NCBI GenBank assembly: GCA_027623875.1
Contig: JAQBUS010000043.1
Coordinates: 1-7,259, forward strand
DNA from: Pseudomonadota bacterium
Lineage (GTDB): Bacteria; Pseudomonadota; Alphaproteobacteria; Rhodobacterales; Rhodobacteraceae
Reading direction: 5' to 3'
Length of the DNA stretch: 7,259 bases
This document shows, one piece after another, positions 1 through 5,649 of this stretch (position 1 is the stretch's first letter; each line of letters starts with the position of its first letter). A program made the translations under genes and the position numbers. Below the pieces are notes generated by a model, which saw nothing but the letters and a program-made list of their open reading frames with translations, was not told the origin of the DNA and searched no databases.

Positions 1-604
1 GTTTTTTAATGGCCGCAGCCATACCGCTAATCAAACCACCCCCACCAACAGGGATAACAAAATAGTCAATATCTGGGTGTTGAGCCACGTATTCGGCAGC
101 ACATGTTGCAGCTCCAAGTATCATTTTTGCATCATCAAACGGATGAATAATGGCACGATCCTCTTTCTTAGCTAAAGAGTTCATCAACTCAAAAGACTCG
201 GCAATATCCCTACACAATATCACCTCAGCCCCAGATGCTTTGCAACCTTCTATACGTAAAATATCTGTTGCCTTTGGCATCGCAATTTTAGCGCTGACTC
301 CAGCAGCTGAGGCTGCCCAAGAAACGGCTAATGCATGATTTCCTCCACTTGCTGCAACGACACCCGCCTTCTTTTGACCCGGCGACAGGTCGTTAACTGC
401 CAGAAATGCTCCTCGAGCCTTAAATGAACCTGACTGCTGAAAAAGTTCGAGCTTAATAAAAACATTAGTTTTCTTTGGTAAAATATTTGACCAGCGATCA
501 GACTTAGCTTGAAGTGTTGGCGTAATAATAAGTCGATTAATAAGCTCGCCTTGAGCATTAGAAATTTGACTAAGGGTTGGACCAAGCTGGGTGTTTTTTT
601 TCAT
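1..604 (-). CDS. Serine/threonine dehydratase-like PLP enzyme (C-terminus beyond left window edge)
   Basis: The first 201 residues of a fold-type II PLP enzyme can be read. A SGSFKARGA motif at residues 58-66 carries the Schiff-base lysine K62. The phosphate-pocket SGGNH motif is at 86-90, and the glycine-rich VGGGGLISG loop is at 186-194. These are hallmarks of threonine/serine dehydratases and serine racemases, which deaminate hydroxy amino acids to 2-oxo acids and ammonia in the cytoplasm. The start is well supported: ATG at 604-602 is preceded by AAGGAA (complement of 611-616) at 6-nt spacing. About 100-200 residues are missing, so a C-terminal ACT regulatory domain cannot be judged, and biosynthetic IlvA, catabolic TdcB and 3-hydroxyaspartate dehydratase types remain open. 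One oddity is that the usual AGQGT stretch after HPFDD reads LGAAT here (163-167). The gene follows the AbrB-family gene by 61 bp on the same strand and may be co-transcribed with it. Confidence 0.88.
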   Translation of the reverse strand, partial: MKKNTQLGPTLSQISNAQGELINRLIITPTLQAKSDRWSNILPKKTNVFIKLELFQQSGSFKARGAFLAVNDLSPGQKKAGVVAASGGNHALAVSWAASAAGVSAKIAMPKATDILRIEGCKASGAEVILCRDIAESFELMNSLAKKEDRAIIHPFDDAKMILGAATCAAEYVAQHPDIDYFVIPVGGGGLISGMAAAIKK

Positions 605-665
605 ATACTATTCCTTTTTTTAAAATTTAAAGATAAAATAATCATTCATAAAATTTTAATACACA

Positions 666-1754
666 CTATGTTTTCCGATTGATTTTACCATCTATAAAAT
701 CGAAACGACTCCTTATAAATGTTAAGCCAGAAACGGTGATAATAATTCGATACAAGTGGTGTAAGGTTACCGCGGCAGGGTTTGCAGATAAACTTAGTGC
801 TATCAGAGACATTTCAGTAACGCCTCCCGGAGCAAAACTAATTAACAATACATTTAATGAGGTTTCTGTAAAAGGGGCTATCATGAAACAAAGTAATCCC
901 CCTATGCTGAGCATAGAAAAAACTGAAATAAGACTTAGCCAAGCACCTTTATAAAGAACAGCGCCACTTATATCTAGAAATCTAGTTCCTAGACTTACAC
1001 CAATTACAACTTGAGAAATAATCACAAGTAAAACTGGTAAATGAATAGGCGTAACATCTAGTAAGCTTATTAATACAGCAATAATAAGAGGACCCATTAA
1101 ATGGGCCGCGGGTAATTTCAGCTTTATTCCAAAAAACAAACCTGTAACAGCCACTACGAGAACTAAAAAATAATTTAAAAAGAAAGGTAATTCAGAATTA
1201 GATGTCAGTAACTTTATCCCACTAGCACTCCCTAATGGTTCACCTACCCATATCGACATTAAAGTTGGAACTATCATTACAACAGAAATAATTCTCAAAA
1301 ACTGCTGCACTGTTAAAAGTTTTATATCACAACCAACTTCTTCTCCCATGGTTATGCTCTCCATAAGGCCACCAGGAGCACCACAAAAGAAAGCCGTAGG
1401 ACCATCATATTTTCCTAGTTTTCTAAAAATTATATAATTTGTAAAATGAGCAATCACGACAAATACCGTAATAGCCAATAGAGATATCACCATATTAGAT
1501 GACTGTTTAATTAGTTCCTGATTAACTTGAGAGCCAATCATAATCCCAATAATTGCAATAAATATTACTCTAAATTTATCTGGAAATTTATAATTTATGG
1601 GCAAATGACCTTTACCAAGGCTAAAAAAACATCCGGTAATTATTAAACTTCCTAACATCCAGGGCATAGGTAACCCAATAAACTCAGCCATAAAACCACC
1701 AAGACCTCCAACAGGAAGTGAAATCACGGTAATCATTGTCTTGGAGTAATTCAT
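666..1754 (-). CDS. AbrB-family (PF05145-type) integral membrane protein
   Basis: This 362-residue, strongly hydrophobic protein has about ten predicted membrane segments and an internal duplication. The first half carries GAPGGLMESITMGEE (125-139) followed by a QQFLRII segment. The second half repeats this as FAPGGVTEMSLIALSL (307-322) followed by HHLYRII. The motif GLPMPWMLGSLIITG (27-41) is likewise echoed later by KLPAAHLMGPLIIA. This duplicated APGG[LV]xE architecture is the signature of the Gram-negative AbrB family, named from a gene linked to ammonia monooxygenase regulation; it is unrelated to the Bacillus DNA-binding AbrB. Members are thought to be transporters, but substrates are poorly known. 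The length is normal for the family. ATG at 1754 is the first good start, with no strong ribosome-binding site. The gene lies between the BVMO (110-bp gap) and the dehydratase (61-bp gap), suggesting that it might move a substrate or product of that set; this is inference. Confidence 0.87.
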   Translation of the reverse strand: MNYSKTMITVISLPVGGLGGFMAEFIGLPMPWMLGSLIITGCFFSLGKGHLPINYKFPDKFRVIFIAIIGIMIGSQVNQELIKQSSNMVISLLAITVFVVIAHFTNYIIFRKLGKYDGPTAFFCGAPGGLMESITMGEEVGCDIKLLTVQQFLRIISVVMIVPTLMSIWVGEPLGSASGIKLLTSNSELPFFLNYFLVLVVAVTGLFFGIKLKLPAAHLMGPLIIAVLISLLDVTPIHLPVLLVIISQVVIGVSLGTRFLDISGAVLYKGAWLSLISVFSMLSIGGLLCFMIAPFTETSLNVLLISFAPGGVTEMSLIALSLSANPAAVTLHHLYRIIITVSGLTFIRSRFDFIDGKINRKT

Positions 1755-1786
1755 AATGATTTTTGGTTTCTCATTTGATAATCGAT

Positions 1787-1808
1787 GCAGTACTGCTGTT
1801 CAAACAGC
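1787..1808. promoter_or_regulatory. Two overlapping palindromes upstream of the AbrB-family gene
   Basis: The 110-bp gap between the BVMO and AbrB-family genes contains a perfect 10-bp palindrome GCAGTACTGC (1787-1796). It shares two bases with a dyad GCTGTT-CA-AACAGC (1795-1808; two 6-bp arms). They lie 33-54 bp upstream of the AbrB-family start codon, where an operator or promoter-proximal site would sit. No U-tract follows on the minus strand, so a terminator is less likely. The binding protein is unknown. Confidence 0.35.
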
Positions 1809-1864
1809 TTTGAAGAGTTACAGCGCCTCAAACAAAAAAAGAGCAAAAATACAAACTTAAAAAA

Positions 1865-3475
1865 CTAGGTAAAATTAAAACCGCGGTAACCGTCTTCCAC
1901 AATCTCACTACAGATATCCCTATAATTATTCAATCCTCCAGCATAAGGCATAAACACCTGAGGCTTTCCAGGGACATTTGAACCTAAATACCAAGAGTGC
2001 TTTGTCTTAGGTAGTAAGGTTTTATCTGCCACCTCATTTACGTGTTCGACCCACTCTACCATTGCTTTATTAGTCGGTTCCATTGCCCTAAAATTATTAA
2101 CCACCATATGGCTTATACACGCAGTTACAAACTCTACGTGGTGTTCTATCGTTCTAGGCATATTGGTTAAAACCGAAGGGCTTCCCGGACCAGTTAGAAT
2201 AAACATGTTCGGAAAATCTTCAACTTGTAACCCAAGATATGTAAGGGGTCCTGCTTTCCAAACATCCTTCAGCGTCTTCTTTTTTCGTCCAATAACATCT
2301 ATTTTTAACATGGACCCAGTCATCGCATCAAAGCCAGTAGCAAATATAATTATATCAAAGAAAAACTCTTTCGATCGGGTTTTTATACCCTTAGCCGTTA
2401 TCTCAGTAATAGGGTCGGCTTTAATATCTACAATATTTACATTTTCTTCATTAAAAGTTTCAAAATACTCAGTATCAATCGGAGGGCGTTTAGTGGAAAA
2501 CGGATAATCAATATTAGTTAAAATCGCTGATTTATCCTGGTCTTTGACCACGTCCTTTATCTTATCTTTAATAAAATCTGACATAATCAAATTTGATCTT
2601 TTATTAACTAAAATGTCGTCAAAACACTCCCGGAAACCTAAACCGCCAACACTCCAAGCCTCTTCCAAAATCTTACGTCGTTCCAACTCAGGGGTATCAA
2701 TTAAATGCCGAGTAGGTATAGGCCAGGCATGCCCACCGCGGCTTAATAACATTTTCCGCATCCATTCAGACGTAGAAGCCTTAAAATTGTCAATAAAGGT
2801 TTGCGATAACTTCTCGTTACGAGCCGGGATGCTATAATTAGGGGTGCGTTGAAACACCGTAGTTTGAGATGCTAACTTACCCACCTCGGGTATTGTTTGA
2901 ATCCCTGAGGAACCAGTTCCAATAACAGCAACGCTTTTACCGGAGAAATCAACTCCCTCGTGTGGCCATTCACCTGTATGATATATTGAACCCTCAAATC
3001 TTTCTTTACCTAAAATATTCGGAATATTTGTACTAGATAAACACCCAACAGCATTTATGATAAAGCGTGTTCTATATTCTCTACCGTCTTCACTAAGTAC
3101 CGTCCAGATAAGGCTTTCTTCATCAAAAACCATTTGTGTTATTCGATTGCTGAAGGTGATATCAGTTCGTAAATCCAACCTATCTGCAGCAAAGTTAAGA
3201 TATTCTAAAATTTCCTTTTGTTCTGGATATCTCTCACTCCATTCCCATTCCTGTAGGAGTTCTTCAGAAAAATAATAACAATATGTATGGCTCTCTGAAT
3301 CACATCGTGCTCCCGGATATCTGTTCCAATACCATGTTCCGCCTAAGTCATCAGCGGCTTCAAACAGATGTACCGACATACCAAGTTTATCTCGGAGAGC
3401 ATGCAACTGGTATAAGCCAGAAAAACCAGCTCCAATAACAATTGCTTCAAAATCAATTTCTTCAGTTTTTTTCAT
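1865..3475 (-). CDS. Baeyer-Villiger-type flavin monooxygenase (cyclohexanone monooxygenase-like)
   Basis: This 536-residue cytosolic flavoprotein matches the length of type I Baeyer-Villiger monooxygenases, which use FAD, NADPH and O2 to convert ketones to esters or lactones. The FAD Rossmann motif GAGFSG is at 15-20, with the ribose-binding acid E39. GGTWYWNRYPGARCD at 45-59 ends in the conserved active-site-region aspartate. The BVMO fingerprint FxGxxxHTxxWP is intact (160-171, H166). The second Rossmann motif GTGSSG (186-191) binds NADPH. The KRP triplet (329-331) provides the arginine that stabilises the peroxyflavin in characterised enzymes. ATGFD lies at 379-383, and W495 in SWYLGSNVPGK corresponds to the conserved late tryptophan. 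All key residues are present, so the enzyme is probably active; the substrate (cyclic, aryl or steroid ketone) cannot be read from sequence. ATG at 3475 follows an AGGTC box. The gene heads a leftward block and is divergent from the gene at 3778. Confidence 0.93.
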   Translation of the reverse strand: MKKTEEIDFEAIVIGAGFSGLYQLHALRDKLGMSVHLFEAADDLGGTWYWNRYPGARCDSESHTYCYYFSEELLQEWEWSERYPEQKEILEYLNFAADRLDLRTDITFSNRITQMVFDEESLIWTVLSEDGREYRTRFIINAVGCLSSTNIPNILGKERFEGSIYHTGEWPHEGVDFSGKSVAVIGTGSSGIQTIPEVGKLASQTTVFQRTPNYSIPARNEKLSQTFIDNFKASTSEWMRKMLLSRGGHAWPIPTRHLIDTPELERRKILEEAWSVGGLGFRECFDDILVNKRSNLIMSDFIKDKIKDVVKDQDKSAILTNIDYPFSTKRPPIDTEYFETFNEENVNIVDIKADPITEITAKGIKTRSKEFFFDIIIFATGFDAMTGSMLKIDVIGRKKKTLKDVWKAGPLTYLGLQVEDFPNMFILTGPGSPSVLTNMPRTIEHHVEFVTACISHMVVNNFRAMEPTNKAMVEWVEHVNEVADKTLLPKTKHSWYLGSNVPGKPQVFMPYAGGLNNYRDICSEIVEDGYRGFNFT

Positions 3476-3777
3476 TTGACCTAAAATATTTTTCTTACAC
3501 TAATAGAGTGCTCACACTATAAACTTATATCTAAAGCATCAATTGTTTTAATCTAATTATTAAAAAATATAAATGGGTGTATAGCCAGAGCCATATTCTT
3601 AATATTCCTTACAAAAGCCGATTGGCTTCCTTAAAATAAAGATATACTTGTAAGCATCGATCTTTTTCTTAGTGTCATCCCAATGCGTAACGAGCTACAA
3701 AACAAAAAAAATCCGATAGCTAATAAAAATATTGGCAGGAACTTTTAACTTTAAACAAATCAGAGACCTATTTCATT
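3476..3777. promoter_or_regulatory. Divergent intergenic region between the BVMO and binding-fold genes
   Basis: This 302-bp AT-rich stretch holds no convincing gene and must contain the start signals for both flanking genes. Leftward, a weak sigma70-like pair is TTGATG (complement of 3537-3542) with TAGTGT (complement of 3514-3519, 17-bp spacer) or TATAGT (complement of 3516-3521, 15-bp spacer). Rightward, TATACT at 3643-3648 is a possible -10 box without a good -35. A short hairpin AAGCC-GATT-GGCTT occupies 3615-3628. The promoter assignments are tentative. Confidence 0.45.
3503..3520. promoter_or_regulatory. 18-bp imperfect dyad at the putative BVMO promoter (operator candidate)
   Basis: The sequence ATAGAGTG-CT-CACACTAT matches its reverse complement at seven of nine base pairs. 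It sits 28-45 bp upstream of the BVMO start codon and overlaps the candidate -10 hexamers, a position suited to a repressor or regulator site. A direct repeat ACACTA occurs at 3497-3502 and 3514-3519, 17 bp apart. The regulator is not identifiable from sequence. Confidence 0.4.
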
Positions 3778-4659
3778 ATGAACAAAATAAATATTCAGTT
3801 TACATTATTCTCCGCCTTTTACTCCCCAGTAATATCAACAATGACCGGGGGTTTTTTAGAAGAAGAGGGTTTAGAGTATAGTTGGTCGGTTGCCAAACCT
3901 GGAACCTCCGCCTTGGAGGCTTTGGAAGACGGGTCCGCTCATGTGGTTCAGTCAGCACTTAGTCAGGGCTTCAAGCCTCTAAATAATAAAAAAGAACCTG
4001 AATGTGTTCATTTTGCTCAAGTAAATGAGATGGATGGATTCTTTTTAACTGGAAGAAATTCAGAGCCCGAATTTAAGTGGGAAAATCTAACAGGGGCTGA
4101 GGTTCTAGTCCACCATGGAGAGCAACCGATGGCGATGTTTAAATATGCATGTCATCAAGCGAATATTAATATTGATGATATTAATATAATTGATGCGGGT
4201 AACGCCTCCCAGATGGATGTCGCTTTTCGCGATGGCAAAGGCATGTATATTCACCAACAAGGCCCAGCTCCTCAACAACTAGAGGCAGATGGCATCGGAT
4301 ATGTTGTAACAAAACTCGGCCCACTTATTGGACCCTGTGGGTTTTCGAGTCTTGCAGCAAAACGTGATTGGTTAAACACAGATATGGCAGCCGCGTTTAT
4401 GCGAGCCTATAGAAAAACTCGTTTATATCTAAATGAAACGCCTGCATATGAAATTGCTCTAGCTGAAACTAAACTATTTCCAACAACTGATATAATGGTT
4501 CTAGCAGACTGTATCGGGACATATCAAAAACTCGGTTGCTGGACCCCTCACATAAATATCACAAGGCCAGCATATGAAGCCACACTCGATATCTTTGAGT
4601 ACAACAACCTAATTAAAACGCGTCATCCGTATGATATGGTGTGCTTTGATACAAAATAA
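3778..4659 (+). CDS. Cytosolic protein with NMT1/THI5-like substrate-binding-protein fold
   Basis: This 293-residue protein resembles the type 2 periplasmic-binding fold of NitT/TauT/SsuA/THI5-like proteins. It starts with a beta strand and a SPVISTMTGGFLEEEGLEY segment (16-34). ALEDGSAHVVQSALS follows (48-62), the usual 'amount of sampling' loop. ENLTGAEVLVHHGE and DINIID then match the inter-domain G-[KR/A]-x-V region and the following strand. There is no signal peptide or lipobox. In-frame codons upstream of ATG 3778 reach TAA at 3721-3723 with no alternative start, so a leader has not been missed by start choice. No ABC permease or ATPase gene is visible. The ribosome-binding site is weak. 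Known cytosolic relatives of this fold include enzymes (THI5/HMP-phosphate synthase, DszB desulfinase, 4,5-dihydroxyphthalate decarboxylase), so an enzymatic or ligand-sensing role is possible. Exact function is unknown. It is the only rightward gene here and converges on the IclR-type regulator. Confidence 0.82.
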   Translation: MNKINIQFTLFSAFYSPVISTMTGGFLEEEGLEYSWSVAKPGTSALEALEDGSAHVVQSALSQGFKPLNNKKEPECVHFAQVNEMDGFFLTGRNSEPEFKWENLTGAEVLVHHGEQPMAMFKYACHQANINIDDINIIDAGNASQMDVAFRDGKGMYIHQQGPAPQQLEADGIGYVVTKLGPLIGPCGFSSLAAKRDWLNTDMAAAFMRAYRKTRLYLNETPAYEIALAETKLFPTTDIMVLADCIGTYQKLGCWTPHINITRPAYEATLDIFEYNNLIKTRHPYDMVCFDTK

Positions 4660-4715
4660 ACTAGATACTTAAATACAAACACTAAAATTGTGTTTCTATT
4701 TGTACTCCTAGTTTT
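4658..4715. terminator. Probable bidirectional terminator between convergent genes
   Basis: The 48-bp convergent gap contains nested inverted repeats. The outer arms are AAACTAG (4658-4664) and CTAGTTT (4708-4714), and the inner arms are TACAAACAC (4674-4682) and GTG/TTTGTA (4690-4692 and 4699-4704). An alternative inner hairpin is AAACAC-taaaatt-GTGTTT (4677-4695). T-rich sequence follows on each strand (TTTTT at 4711-4715 on the plus strand, TTTATTTT on the minus strand). The outer arms include the last bases of the TAA stop of the binding-fold gene and the TAG stop of the regulator gene. The stem is AT-rich, so its strength is uncertain. Confidence 0.5.
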
Positions 4716-5496
4716 TCGCTTCTAACATCCCATCTGATATGTTTTTGGCCACAGAAAGTAACTTTTCTGCAAAATGGTCAACTGCGTGCTCCATACTCAT
4801 AGCATCACTTAACCAAATAGTAGAAACACACCCAGAAACGCCAAAACCGGTAAAGACTGGTACAGAAATAGTTGCAGTTTTCGAATTGGTTGCGCCTAAA
4901 GTAAAGGAATCTCGTACAGCATATCCAAGTTCTTGCACACTCAAGATATATTTCTCAATACTTGACTGCTGTAAAAAATGCTGATCTTCAGTGATGGTAT
5001 TTATACTCAGTAACTTTAAAATTACGTTGCGGTCAACTTCACCACAAGATCCCAAATAAGCTCTTCCGGCAGAAGACCGTAGCATTGGCAGTCGAAACCC
5101 CGCCATATTGCGATCAATTGATAGTGTACTTCGAGCATGCGTGGTTTCTTGTATAACCATATGCAAATCGTGATACACAGATAAATCAATTGGCCAAGAG
5201 TAATCTGTAGTGAATTGAAACAAAATAGGCGCGGATACCGTGCATAATTGGGAGTGCGAGGAGGCATTATCCCCTAACGAAGCCGCTAATGCCGTAACCC
5301 GAACACGGGCATCGGATGAAGACATTAAAATATAACCGTCTTCTTCAAGGGTTTGTAAAATTCGATAAACTGTTGGCCTTGGCAAATTCAAGCCACTCGC
5401 AATCTCAGAGGCCCGCACCTCCCCCGTTCCATTGATGAACTTTAAAACCTTTAACCCGCGACCTAATGCTCGGACATAGTCTGATTTCTTTTTCAT
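4708..5496 (-). CDS. IclR-family transcriptional regulator, MhpR-like
   Basis: This 262-residue regulator has an N-terminal winged helix-turn-helix (about 9-62; recognition helix around PRPTVYRILQTLEEDGY, 39-55) and a C-terminal IclR effector domain (about 85-255). The effector half closely follows E. coli MhpR as I recall it: WPxDxS (101-106), MVxxETTH (113-120), then LSxxRxMxGxRLPxL (125-139). MhpR activates 3-(3-hydroxyphenyl)propionate catabolism, which fits the MhpA-like hydroxylase just upstream. I chose ATG 5496 because AAGG (complement of 5502-5505) sits correctly before it; a TTG start 15 nt further upstream would place that Shine-Dalgarno inside the coding region. The 153-bp gap to the hydroxylase contains a promoter-like sequence and a dyad, so the gene may be transcribed separately and autoregulated. 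In E. coli mhpR is divergent from mhpA; here both genes lie on one strand with the regulator downstream. The effector is probably an aromatic acid but is not proven. Confidence 0.92.
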   Translation of the reverse strand: MKKKSDYVRALGRGLKVLKFINGTGEVRASEIASGLNLPRPTVYRILQTLEEDGYILMSSSDARVRVTALAASLGDNASSHSQLCTVSAPILFQFTTDYSWPIDLSVYHDLHMVIQETTHARSTLSIDRNMAGFRLPMLRSSAGRAYLGSCGEVDRNVILKLLSINTITEDQHFLQQSSIEKYILSVQELGYAVRDSFTLGATNSKTATISVPVFTGFGVSGCVSTIWLSDAMSMEHAVDHFAEKLLSVAKNISDGMLEAKN

Positions 5497-5512
5497 AAAA
5501 TCCCTTATCAAA

Positions 5513-5542
5513 CTGAAGATACAAGACGTATCAGATGGTCAA
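5513..5542 (-). promoter_or_regulatory. Putative promoter and overlapping dyad upstream of the IclR-family gene
   Basis: On the minus strand TTGACC (complement of 5537-5542) resembles a -35 box and TATCTT (complement of 5516-5521) a -10 box, although the 15-bp spacer is short. An inverted repeat GATAC-AAGAC-GTATC (5518-5532), flanked by CTGA (5513-5516) and TCAG (5531-5534), covers the spacer and the -10. It lies 17-38 bp upstream of the ATG. IclR-family proteins commonly bind such short dyads in their own promoters, so autoregulation is a reasonable inference. Confidence 0.42.
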
Positions 5543-5609
5543 TTTTTACGACTTACTTTGCAACTTTTTACAGCTCGATTAAGCTCAGTATAAATTCCTC
5601 ATGTGCGTC

Positions 5610-5628
5610 AGGCCGCCCGGAGTGGCCT
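5610..5628. other. GC-rich hairpin between the hydroxylase and regulator genes
   Basis: AGGCC (5610-5614) pairs with GGCCT (5624-5628) around a 9-nt GC-rich loop, and one further C-G pair is possible inside. It stands out in an AT-rich gap and lies 22-40 bp past the hydroxylase stop codon. No U-tract follows it on the minus strand, so it is not a canonical rho-independent terminator for the hydroxylase; it may instead pause transcription or protect the mRNA 3' end. Confidence 0.35.
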
Positions 5629-5649
5629 TTAAAGCTAATGCTGTTTCAC

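Noticed and set aside
150..585. Open frames at 150-338 (+) and 328-585 (-)
   Set aside because: They overlap the PLP-dehydratase reading frame, which runs uninterrupted from 604 to the left edge with all expected motifs and a good ribosome-binding site.
679..954. 91-codon plus-strand open frame
   Set aside because: It lies opposite the AbrB-family gene, whose strand has clear duplicated membrane motifs; the plus-strand product has no recognisable features.
2163..2837. Two plus-strand open frames (2163-2507 and 2544-2837)
   Set aside because: Both are antisense to the BVMO coding sequence, which shows intact FAD, NADPH and BVMO fingerprints throughout.
3615..3628. AAGCC-GATT-GGCTT hairpin as a terminator
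   Set aside because: The stem has only five pairs with no proper T-run, and no gene ends nearby on either strand.
3683..3748. Possible 21-codon leader peptide (ATG at 3683) before the binding-fold gene
   Set aside because: It has no ribosome-binding site, a lysine/asparagine-rich composition expected of AT-rich noncoding DNA, and no attenuator-like structure after it.
3778..4659. Annotation as an ordinary periplasmic ABC-transporter binding protein
   Set aside because: There is no signal peptide or lipobox, no room for an upstream start, and no transporter partner gene in the window.
5022..5267. 81-codon minus-strand open frame
   Set aside because: It is an out-of-frame shadow within the IclR-family gene, where the true frame encodes a complete effector domain.
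5497..5511. TTG start adding five residues to the IclR-family protein
   Set aside because: The AAGG Shine-Dalgarno lies between this TTG and the ATG at 5496 and is properly spaced for the ATG; the extra residues do not resemble the family's N-terminus.
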